DNA from: Bryobacterales bacterium
GTDB taxonomy: Bacteria > Acidobacteriota > Terriglobia > Bryobacterales > Bryobacteraceae
Assembly (NCBI GenBank): GCA_003139735.1
Contig: PLGA01000270.1
Span: 16,613 to 29,518, forward strand
DNA: 12,906 bases
Direction of reading: 5' to 3'
In this document: one piece after another, positions 7,386-12,906 of the stretch
How positions within the stretch are numbered: position 1 is the stretch's first letter
Layout: each line of letters opens with the position of its first letter
Notes under the pieces: model-generated
Seen by the model: only the letters and a program-made list of their open reading frames with translations
Databases searched by the model: none
Told to the model about the DNA's origin: nothing
Translations under genes and position numbers: made by a program

Positions 7386-8468
7386 CTACTCGGCCACCGC
7401 CACAGGCTCCGCCTTCTTTTTGGGGATTCCCTTCGTATGGCACTCCGCGCACTTCACAAAGTGAATGTTGTGCTTGCTGTTGGGCGAGGCGAACGTGGTA
7501 TCCATCTTCTCCACGTCCAGGCCGCAGTTGGACATCTTGGGATGGCAGGACGCGCAAGAAGCCCGGGTGGTCTGGCCGTGCTGCGCATGACAGGCGAGGC
7601 AACTGATGCCCTCGTGAACGCCCATGCCGGTACGGTCGTCGCCACTCGCCACCTGCATGGTGGAGGTGGGCGCGTGACACTGATAGCACAGGGCCTGGCG
7701 CTGGTCGTGGCTCATCTTCACCGGGCGACCGCCATCCAGCATGGCCGGAAGGGGCAAGTCCGCGACGGGCACGTACTGTTGGGTGCGGCGGTCGAACAGC
7801 GCCAGGGAGGGGCGCGTGATTTCCTGCGAAGGCCCGGGAACGCGGCCGTCCAAGCTGGCTTTCTTCATCGGCTGGCCTTCCCGATGCAATTCATGGCACG
7901 TCAGGCACGGCATGGATGGCATGTTTGCGAGTTCGGCCGGCTTCAGGCGCCACGGACCGGTGCGATTGACGGGGGCGACCAGGTCCGCAATGCCGCCTTC
8001 GAAATGCATGCCATGGCAGCGTAGGCAGTCGTCCATCGGCATGTTCGCCGTATTGTATTTCTTGTCGAGGAAGATGCGCGAGTAAGTGGCGCTGTGCGGT
8101 CCCGCTTGCCACTGCGCGTACTCCTGGCGGTGGCAGCCTTCGCACTGGTCCGTCATGGCTTGCACGTACTTGTTTGGGAAGCCGATTTGCTCCGGCTGGT
8201 CTCCCTTTACGTGCGACCAGGCGCGCGCCACGTTGTTCATATGGAAGGATGCGTCGGTGGTGAGGGCATCGCCGTGGCACTTCTGGCAGCCGATGCCGCG
8301 GTGGCTGGAGTTCCGCCAGAAGTCATACGTGGCCTGCATTTCGTGGCACGTGGCGCAGCGCCGGCCATTGCCCGTTTCAAAATACAGGCTGGCCCCGGGG
8401 ACCATCAGAAGGACGGCTGCGCCGATGAGGGCGGCCACTAACGCGGAAGTGAGAGCGATGCGCTTCAT
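7386..8468 (-). CDS. Membrane-anchored nine-haem c-type cytochrome (NapC/NrfH-like N-terminus)
   Basis: This 360-residue protein carries nine CXXCH haem-attachment motifs at residues 38-42, 61-65, 109-113, 148-152, 188-192, 261-265, 290-294, 305-309 and 340-344. A hydrophobic segment at about 5-27 is an export signal and probably a membrane anchor. The first two motifs, in CATCHEMQATYDFWRNSSHR and CQKCH, resemble the start of NapC/NrfH quinol-linked cytochromes; the rest resembles decahaem-type cytochromes without matching one I can name. The likely role is electron transfer at or outside the inner membrane. Its ATG overlaps the stop of the GMC oxidoreductase gene as ATGA (8468-8465), so the two are probably made in step and this cytochrome is the likely electron acceptor. 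Whether it faces the quinone pool or passes electrons outward cannot be read from the sequence. Confidence 0.93.
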   Translation of the reverse strand: MKRIALTSALVAALIGAAVLLMVPGASLYFETGNGRRCATCHEMQATYDFWRNSSHRGIGCQKCHGDALTTDASFHMNNVARAWSHVKGDQPEQIGFPNKYVQAMTDQCEGCHRQEYAQWQAGPHSATYSRIFLDKKYNTANMPMDDCLRCHGMHFEGGIADLVAPVNRTGPWRLKPAELANMPSMPCLTCHELHREGQPMKKASLDGRVPGPSQEITRPSLALFDRRTQQYVPVADLPLPAMLDGGRPVKMSHDQRQALCYQCHAPTSTMQVASGDDRTGMGVHEGISCLACHAQHGQTTRASCASCHPKMSNCGLDVEKMDTTFASPNSKHNIHFVKCAECHTKGIPKKKAEPVAVAE

Positions 8469-10117
8469 GCCGCCTTCGATCCCTTCCAGGCTCTCAACAG
8501 GTTCGCGGAGGCCCGGTAGGCGTTCGCAAGGATGGTTAAAGCCGGGTTAAACGCGCCGTTGGTGACATGAACGCTGGCGTCGATCACGTACACGTTGTCC
8601 ACATCGTGAAGCTGGCAATCCTTATTGACGACCGACGTTTTCGGGTCGTCGCCCATACGGCAGGTTCCGGCCTGGTGCTGGCCGCCGCTGAGCGATTTGC
8701 CGAACCCGCGCTTCCAGGTCTGTATGGCGCCGGCTTCCTTGAGCCACGCCTCGGCTTTGGCGGCAAGGAACCGTCCGATTTCGATGGTGTGGGAGTGGCG
8801 GGTTCCGGACAGGCGGGCCACGGGGATGCCCCAGTGGTCCTTGACCTTGGGGTCCACCTGGACACGGGCATCGAACAGGGGCATTTCCTGCACCGGGCCC
8901 ATCAGGACGATGGTCCGTTTGTAGGCGCTGCGGACGAATTCCTTGTGCTCCAGGCCCCAAGGAGCCACCCATGGCGGAACGTTGGCCATGAACTGATAGG
9001 GCAGGCGGATGAACTCATTGGCGAGCATCCCGCCGCCGGCCAATCCGGGGTTGCCATGGTTGTAATCGCAAATCGCGATGGAGGCGCCGGGCCCCAGGTC
9101 GTCGTAGGTGTCGTAGTCGAACAGGCCATTGGCGCCCGCGTACGAGTGAGACTGAAGGTTCCGTCCAACCCAGTCCGAGCGGTTTCCCAGGCCATTCGGG
9201 AACAGACGGTGCTTCGTATTCAGAAGCAAGCGGGCAGATTCGATGGCGCCTCCGCACACGATCACCAAGTCGGCGGGCTGCTCTTGCAAACGGTCGTGGG
9301 CATCGAAGTAGGCGACTCCGGAGGCGCGGCCCTGGCTATCGAGCAGAATCTCCCTGGTCATGCATTCCGTACGGAGTTCGCAGTTCCCGGTAGCCAGCGC
9401 GGCGGGGATGACGGTGTTATGGGTACCGGTTCGCGCGCTCAACTCGCAGGCGAAACCCACGCACCAGCGGCACCGCATGCACGACCGGCGGCCGTTGTAG
9501 GGAACCGTGTTCCGCAGCATGGGGATGTCGAACGGATGCAAGCCCAGGCGCTGAGCGGCCGGAAGGAGAATGCGGTGCTCCTTGCTGGGCGGAAGCGGCG
9601 GCATGGGCAGGGGCTTTTTGCGGGGCGCCTTGAAGATGTTGTTCGAGTCGTCGCCGGAGACGCCCAATTCCCACTCGGCCTTCTCGTAGTAAGGCTCGAG
9701 ATCGTCGTAAGCGATGGGCCAGTCCGCGAGCGTGCTTCCCTCGACCGCGCCGTAGGTGGAGCGCATGCGGAAATCCTTCTCCATGTAGCGCCACGCCATG
9801 GCTCCATAGCTGAAGGTGCCGCCTCCCACGCAGGCTGCGTTGTTGCTATAGCCGCCGTCGCTCGGGACAACCAGGGACTCTTGCCCATGCTCGTCGACCA
9901 GCACGCGAGGATTGCGCTCATCGTCGGGACCGAACTTGGCGCCGAGGACCTGGGTGCGCTGATTAAACAGGTCGTCCTTGCGGCAGTCGCCGGCGGAATG
10001 CCATTTCCCGCGTTCGAGCAGGACCACGCTCAGCCCAGCGGTGGCCAGTTCCTTGGCGACCACGCCGCCGCCCGCGCCGGCTCCGATAATCACCGCATGA
10101 ACACGCTTGAGGGCCAC
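8465..10117 (-). CDS. GMC family FAD-dependent oxidoreductase (gluconate/sugar dehydrogenase-type large subunit)
   Basis: This 550-residue flavoprotein probably oxidises a sugar, sugar acid or polyol. The FAD-binding Rossmann motif GAGAGGGVVAKELATAG is at 12-28, followed by VVLLERG at 31-37. The second flavin motif, ACVGGGTFSYGAMAWRY, is at 95-111. The GMC C-terminal domain has the catalytic His in GGQHQAGTCRMGDD (His481) and a partner Asn in GAFNPALTILANAY (Asn524). A cysteine cluster, C-x2-C-x2-C-x4-C, is at 213, 216, 219 and 224, in the region where bacterial FAD-glucose and fructose dehydrogenases carry an iron-sulfur cluster. There is no signal peptide. It starts with GTG, with a GGAGG about 11 bases upstream, 3 bp after the subunit-3-like gene, which carries a Tat signal; co-export is therefore likely. 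It overlaps the cytochrome gene by 4 bp. The substrate cannot be determined from the sequence. Confidence 0.94.
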   Translation of the reverse strand: MALKRVHAVIIGAGAGGGVVAKELATAGLSVVLLERGKWHSAGDCRKDDLFNQRTQVLGAKFGPDDERNPRVLVDEHGQESLVVPSDGGYSNNAACVGGGTFSYGAMAWRYMEKDFRMRSTYGAVEGSTLADWPIAYDDLEPYYEKAEWELGVSGDDSNNIFKAPRKKPLPMPPLPPSKEHRILLPAAQRLGLHPFDIPMLRNTVPYNGRRSCMRCRWCVGFACELSARTGTHNTVIPAALATGNCELRTECMTREILLDSQGRASGVAYFDAHDRLQEQPADLVIVCGGAIESARLLLNTKHRLFPNGLGNRSDWVGRNLQSHSYAGANGLFDYDTYDDLGPGASIAICDYNHGNPGLAGGGMLANEFIRLPYQFMANVPPWVAPWGLEHKEFVRSAYKRTIVLMGPVQEMPLFDARVQVDPKVKDHWGIPVARLSGTRHSHTIEIGRFLAAKAEAWLKEAGAIQTWKRGFGKSLSGGQHQAGTCRMGDDPKTSVVNKDCQLHDVDNVYVIDASVHVTNGAFNPALTILANAYRASANLLRAWKGSKAA

Positions 10118-10120
10118 GGG

Positions 10121-10660
10121 TCAGCCGGCCTCCGGGCCTTCGTAGTGTTGGCGGCCGCGCACCGGGGGGAAGGGCAAGCCGAGCATTTTCCAGCTCGCCA
10201 TGTGGCGATTGCCGCCGTGGCGGGGGTCGCCGTAGAAGCCCTGGCGGGCGTGGGACAGGATCAGATCGAAAAAGGCGCCGGACTTCTCTTCCACCGCGTT
10301 CAGCGCGTCGATCTGTTGGGCAGAATTCAATTGCACGAACGGCTTGCCGAATTTCGAGCGGCTGGCGGCGTCCACGGCGGCGATGCCGCGCCGGTAGGTT
10401 GCCTGGTACCTTCGAAACGGGCGGGTGAGTTGAATGTCGATGTAGTTGACGACGCCGGCTTCCTTGGCGCCGGGGTCGCGGTCGGCGGGAATGAGCTGCG
10501 CGCAAATCGCCTGCACCGTTTGCGCTTCGGCCGCCGTGAAGAAGCGCCATGACGCCCCCGCGTGGCTTCTGCCGCACGAAATCGCGGTGACGCCCGCGGC
10601 GGCGGCAAGGCCCGCGCCGAGAAACGTACGCCGTTTTAGTCTGACGCCAGGTACTTCCAT
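10121..10660 (-). CDS. Gluconate 2-dehydrogenase subunit 3-like protein with Tat signal
   Basis: This 179-residue protein is the small partner of GMC dehydrogenases of the gluconate-2-dehydrogenase type. The N-terminus has a twin-arginine signal (LKRRTFLGAG, Arg10-Arg11, then an Ala-rich stretch to about residue 26). AISC at 26-29 could be a loose lipobox, giving a lipoprotein. The body has FFTAAEAQTVQAICAQLIPAD (40-60) and the family's C-terminal signature, GFYGDPRHGGNRHMASWKML (141-160). In characterised systems such as FAD-glucose dehydrogenase this subunit folds with the flavoprotein and takes it through the Tat pore, which fits the missing signal on the next gene. The gene sits 36 bp after the TIM-barrel gene and 3 bp before the GMC gene. 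The start has only a weak GTGAG upstream, so the N-terminus is less certain than the body. Confidence 0.9.
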   Translation of the reverse strand: MEVPGVRLKRRTFLGAGLAAAAGVTAISCGRSHAGASWRFFTAAEAQTVQAICAQLIPADRDPGAKEAGVVNYIDIQLTRPFRRYQATYRRGIAAVDAASRSKFGKPFVQLNSAQQIDALNAVEEKSGAFFDLILSHARQGFYGDPRHGGNRHMASWKMLGLPFPPVRGRQHYEGPEAG

Positions 10661-10696
10661 AACTCACGCCACGGCTTTCGAACGAGCGCGCGCCCG

Positions 10697-11623
10697 TCAG
10701 GACGTCAGGAGCCTGTGGACCCGCTCGGCATTCTCCCTGACCTGGTCTTTCACTCTGGGCCACAGGCCGATGAACACGCCGTCGGTGGGCTTGATGCTCT
10801 GGTACGCCGTCCGGAAGGCCTGCTCGACATTGGTGACGCGGCCCGCGGCCAGGATCTTGAATGCGAAACATGGCTTCCGGGTTGCCTGGATGACCTTGTA
10901 CATCTTGGGAGGGTCGCCGCGCACGTAGCCCTCGCCCTCGGCCCGTTCTTCGCCGAGGACTTTCGCCCATTCGTCGTTGGTGCGCGTGCGGTTGTAGACG
11001 CAGCAGGCGAAGAAATCGACGTCCCAGTTCTGCTCTTCCACCAGCGCGATGACTTCGGGATTGTGGCTGCCGACGCCTACCATGCTCCCGGTGTCGCGCA
11101 TCTTCTTGCACCACTCTTTGACGGGGTCCATCTGCCCGATGTGGTAGGCGCGGTCGGTTTGGTCGCCCTGGTAGTAGATGGCATGCGGCTTGTGCTTCTT
11201 GATGAACTCCGTTTGGTCGCCGATGTTGCCTTGGACGATCAGGTGCATATTGCCGCCTTCGGCCAGGAACGCCTCGTAGTCCGGGATGCCCCGGCCGCCG
11301 GAGTAAAAGTTGAACCCGTTGATCCCGAAGCGGTTGCACTGATGGAGCACGTCGCAGACGCGGTCCGGGGTGTAGTACTCCTGCATGACCGTGTCGAGCG
11401 TGCTGTTGAAATGGGAGAACCCATAGAACTCGTTGCAGCCACAGATCAAGCGGCCGATCTCGACGCTGCCGAACTTCATCTTTGGAACCTGGACTTCCGA
11501 GGCCGGTTTGGGCGGTCCGGGCGGCTGCTGCCCGCGGCCTTGCGCGGCAAGTGCGGCGGCGCCGCCTAATCCGGCTGCCATCGCCGCGGCGGACTGAAAG
11601 AAATTGCGTCGTGAGTTGGACAT
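10697..11623 (-). CDS. Tat-exported TIM-barrel protein, distantly aldo/keto reductase-like
   Basis: I chose the ATG at 11623 (308 residues). It has AAAGGTGA five bases upstream and gives a clean Tat signal, MSNSRRNFFQSAAAMAAG, with Arg5-Arg6. An upstream GTG at 11644 would bury the signal. After a Pro/Gln-rich linker (about 29-47) the mature part begins MKFGSVEIGRLICGCNEF (49-66) and has barrel-like strands: INGFNFYSGG (101-110), HLIVQGN (127-133), AIYYQGDQTD (148-157), GSMVGVGSHNPE (179-190), KPCFAFKILAAGR (250-262). The opening and overall order recall aldo/keto reductases, but the usual Lys and His of the catalytic tetrad seem replaced by Gln (Gln131, Gln152). An NADPH-dependent role outside the cytoplasm is also unlikely. 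Similar uncharacterised proteins are common in Acidobacteriota and Planctomycetota. It is the first gene of the dehydrogenase operon. Confidence 0.78.
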   Translation of the reverse strand: MSNSRRNFFQSAAAMAAGLGGAAALAAQGRGQQPPGPPKPASEVQVPKMKFGSVEIGRLICGCNEFYGFSHFNSTLDTVMQEYYTPDRVCDVLHQCNRFGINGFNFYSGGRGIPDYEAFLAEGGNMHLIVQGNIGDQTEFIKKHKPHAIYYQGDQTDRAYHIGQMDPVKEWCKKMRDTGSMVGVGSHNPEVIALVEEQNWDVDFFACCVYNRTRTNDEWAKVLGEERAEGEGYVRGDPPKMYKVIQATRKPCFAFKILAAGRVTNVEQAFRTAYQSIKPTDGVFIGLWPRVKDQVRENAERVHRLLTS

Positions 11624-11628
11624 GTCAG

Positions 11629-11636
11629 TCACCTTT
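11629..11636 (-). promoter_or_regulatory. Shine-Dalgarno fixing the TIM-barrel protein start
   Basis: On the minus strand this reads AAAGGTGA, five bases before the ATG at 11623. The alternative upstream GTG at 11644 would place this site inside the coding region and put seven extra residues before the twin-arginine signal, so the ATG at 11623 is preferred. Confidence 0.75.
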
Positions 11637-11655
11637 ACCGGCACTTTAACACCCT

Positions 11656-11668
11656 AAATGCCCAAAAT
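11656..11668. repeat. 13-base match to the phoU-downstream palindrome
   Basis: AAATGCCCAAAAT here is identical to 4209-4221 in the palindrome downstream of phoU. It lies in the presumed 5' leader of the minus-strand operon. The second arm is absent, so it is a half copy and does not form the same hairpin. Confidence 0.65.
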
Positions 11669-11702
11669 GGCGGAGGTGGGTCCCAATAAATCGTACTACA
11701 AG

Positions 11703-11721
11703 GTATTATGATCTGTAATAC
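11703..11721. promoter_or_regulatory. Putative operator: GTATTA-N7-TAATAC inverted repeat
   Basis: GTATTA (11703-11708) and TAATAC (11716-11721) are exact reverse complements with a 7-base spacer. A related half site, GTACTAC, sits 10 bp before the left arm (11693-11699). The repeat covers the -10 of the minus-strand promoter, a position expected for a repressor that blocks polymerase. The regulator is not encoded in the window; short AT-rich dyads of this sort fit several one-component families, so none is assigned. Confidence 0.55.
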
Positions 11722-11734
11722 AATTGGGCGTCAA
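11705..11734 (-). promoter_or_regulatory. Sigma70-like promoter for the five-gene minus-strand operon
   Basis: Read on the minus strand, a -35 of TTGACG (11734-11729) and a -10 of CATAAT (11710-11705) are separated by 18 bp. Each matches five of six consensus bases. Transcription would begin near 11698, leaving a leader of about 75 bases before the ATG at 11623. The other four gene junctions in the operon are 36 bp or less, so this is the only evident promoter for all five genes. Confidence 0.6.
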
Positions 11735-11812
11735 GCACTTCTGATGGAGATTTCAACACCCTCGCCAGCCGCCTTGGGCGCGAGGATGTGACATATTCTA
11801 AGGTAAGTTCCT

Positions 11813-12906
11813 ATGAAACGGATTTCGCGTGTGTTTGCTCTGATTCCGCTGCTGGCTGCCGCGTTGCCGGCGCAGCGGCCGTGGCAACAGATCACGGTTC
11901 CGTCGCTGCGTGAGGCAGCCGCGAACTTCAAAGCGCCGCCGCGCGAATACGGCGCCATTCAGCCGTTCCAGAGTTGGAACGGCTCCGACCCAAATGAAGT
12001 TCGGGCAAGAATCGTCCAGGATCTCGACCGGCTGGCGGCCAATGGCGTTTTCGTGGTGAACATGTCGCCGGGGCGCGGCGAGCCCAAGTACCTCTCGCCG
12101 GAGCACATGGACCAGGTGAAGTTTGTGGTTCAGGAAGCCAAAAAGCGCGGGATGAAGCTGTGGATCCAGGACGAATACGACTACCCCAGCGGGTTTGCGG
12201 GCGGCAAGATCAGCGAGCAGTACCCGGAGCTGACCATGCAGGGGCTCGACGCGGACATACGGATCCACGTGATGCCGGGCCAGACGCTGACCATGCCAAC
12301 GCCTCCCGATACTTTGGGCGCGCTGGCGGTGTTTGCGCAGACCGGCGCGACTCAGATTGTGCCGGTCGGCCCGGACGGAATTCATTGGAGGGCCCCGGCG
12401 CCGCCGCCGGGCGCGGGCGGCTATCCGCAACCGTGGGAGCTGATCCTGGTCCGGCATGTTTTTCGCAGTTCTCCCACGCGCATGTCGGCGAGGGCCGACG
12501 GCACGCGCTCCAAAGACAGCCAGTACTCGCTGATCGACTATCTGAACCCGGATGCCACCAGGGCTTTCCTCAAGATCACCCACGAAACCTACAAGCAGGC
12601 GGTAGGGGATGAGTTCGGCAAGACCATTCTGGGCTTCTTCGGCGACGAGCCCGATTACACCTGTTTCATGCCGTGGACGCCCAGGCTGCTCGACGAGTTC
12701 CGGCAACAGAAGGGCTACGACCTTCAGCAATACCTGCCGCTCCTGTTCGCTCCCAAGATGACCGATGAGGCATGGCGCGCGAAGGCGGACTACTGGGACG
12801 TCTGGAGCGGGATGTTCCGCGAGAACTTTTTCGGGGTGGAGGCGGAGTGGTGCGCGAGGAACAACGTGGAATACCTGGTCCACCTGAACCACGAGGAGCA
12901 GGCGTT
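11813..12906 (+). CDS. Secreted GH106-like glycoside hydrolase (3' end missing)
   Basis: The frame is open from the ATG at 11813 to the window edge, giving 364 residues plus two bases. AAGG (11800-11803) sits 9 bases before the start. A Sec signal peptide, MKRISRVFALIPLLAAALPA, is followed by FKAPPREYGAIQPFQSWNG (39-57), LAANGVFVVNMSPGRG (74-89) and the hallmark WIQDEYDYPSGFAGGKI (117-133). The segment YLNPDATRAFLKITHETY (243-260) leads to GFFGDEPDY (274-282), whose Glu279 is a candidate active-site acid. This layout matches the N-terminal TIM-barrel part of GH106-type alpha-L-rhamnosidases and related uncharacterised hydrolases, which usually run to about 800-1100 residues, so more than half is missing. 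The exact substrate cannot be told. It is divergent from the dehydrogenase operon across a 189-bp shared control region. Confidence 0.82.
   Translation, partial: MKRISRVFALIPLLAAALPAQRPWQQITVPSLREAAANFKAPPREYGAIQPFQSWNGSDPNEVRARIVQDLDRLAANGVFVVNMSPGRGEPKYLSPEHMDQVKFVVQEAKKRGMKLWIQDEYDYPSGFAGGKISEQYPELTMQGLDADIRIHVMPGQTLTMPTPPDTLGALAVFAQTGATQIVPVGPDGIHWRAPAPPPGAGGYPQPWELILVRHVFRSSPTRMSARADGTRSKDSQYSLIDYLNPDATRAFLKITHETYKQAVGDEFGKTILGFFGDEPDYTCFMPWTPRLLDEFRQQKGYDLQQYLPLLFAPKMTDEAWRAKADYWDVWSGMFRENFFGVEAEWCARNNVEYLVHLNHEEQA

Noticed and set aside
6921..8024. A 367-codon + strand frame opposite the DUF2911 and cytochrome genes.
   Set aside because: It crosses two well-supported minus-strand genes and shows no domain; the nine CXXCH motifs prove that the minus strand is the coding one.
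8567..10552. A 661-codon open frame on the + strand opposite the GMC and subunit-3 genes.
   Set aside because: It lies entirely antisense to two clearly conserved genes, has no recognisable motif and a His/Gly/Ala-rich composition typical of GC-rich antisense frames.
11774..11799. Promoter for the hydrolase gene (TTGGGC at 11774-11779 and TATTCT at 11794-11799).
   Set aside because: The spacer is only 14 bp and the -35 is weak, so I could not support it; the hydrolase promoter remains unidentified.
11798..12892. A 364-codon - strand frame opposite the glycoside hydrolase.
   Set aside because: The + strand frame has a signal peptide, ribosome-binding site and GH106-like motifs; the minus frame has none.

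Overview
The window is about 12.9 kb of GC-rich, gene-dense bacterial DNA with no rRNA, tRNA, CRISPR array or transposase that I can see. Protein style points to an Acidobacteriota member, probably of the Solibacter/Bryobacter type: 35-residue 'PGRxPDAIAE' TPR repeats, Tat-exported TIM-barrel proteins, a GH106-like hydrolase and gluconate-dehydrogenase-type modules. This placement is inference from family resemblance; no phylogenetic marker is present.

Region 1 (1-4150, + strand) is a high-affinity phosphate uptake operon in the order pstS (5' end cut off by the window edge), pstC, pstA, pstB, phoU. Spacing is tight: pstC and pstA overlap by ATGA, and a Shine-Dalgarno overlapping the pstA stop serves pstB. 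Region 2 (4151-4379) is non-coding. It carries a compound inverted repeat of about 90 bp made of two near-identical 12-bp-arm palindromes and a stem nested between them; a 13-base piece of it recurs at 11656-11668. Region 3 (4380-6880, + strand) has a small DUF2905 membrane protein and a large protein with a GT-C/TMTC-like membrane domain and C-terminal TPRs. The latter's stop lies 7 bp from the stop of the convergent operon.

Region 4 (6888-11623, - strand) is a five-gene operon read right to left: a Tat-exported TIM-barrel protein distantly like aldo/keto reductases, a Tat-targeted gluconate-2-dehydrogenase subunit-3-like protein, a GMC flavoprotein without its own signal peptide, a membrane-anchored nine-haem c-type cytochrome, and a secreted DUF2911 protein. 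The likely working model is a periplasmic FAD-dependent sugar or polyol dehydrogenase. Its catalytic subunit would be carried across by the Tat partner, and electrons would pass to the multihaem cytochrome. A good sigma70-like promoter (TTGACG, 18 bp, CATAAT) lies upstream, and its -10 sits inside a GTATTA-N7-TAATAC inverted repeat that looks like an operator.

Region 5 (11813 to the end, + strand) is the divergent 5' part of a secreted GH106-like (alpha-L-rhamnosidase-type) glycoside hydrolase, running off the window. Its position back to back with the dehydrogenase operon suggests, but does not prove, a joint role in breaking down plant or microbial glycans and oxidising the released sugar.
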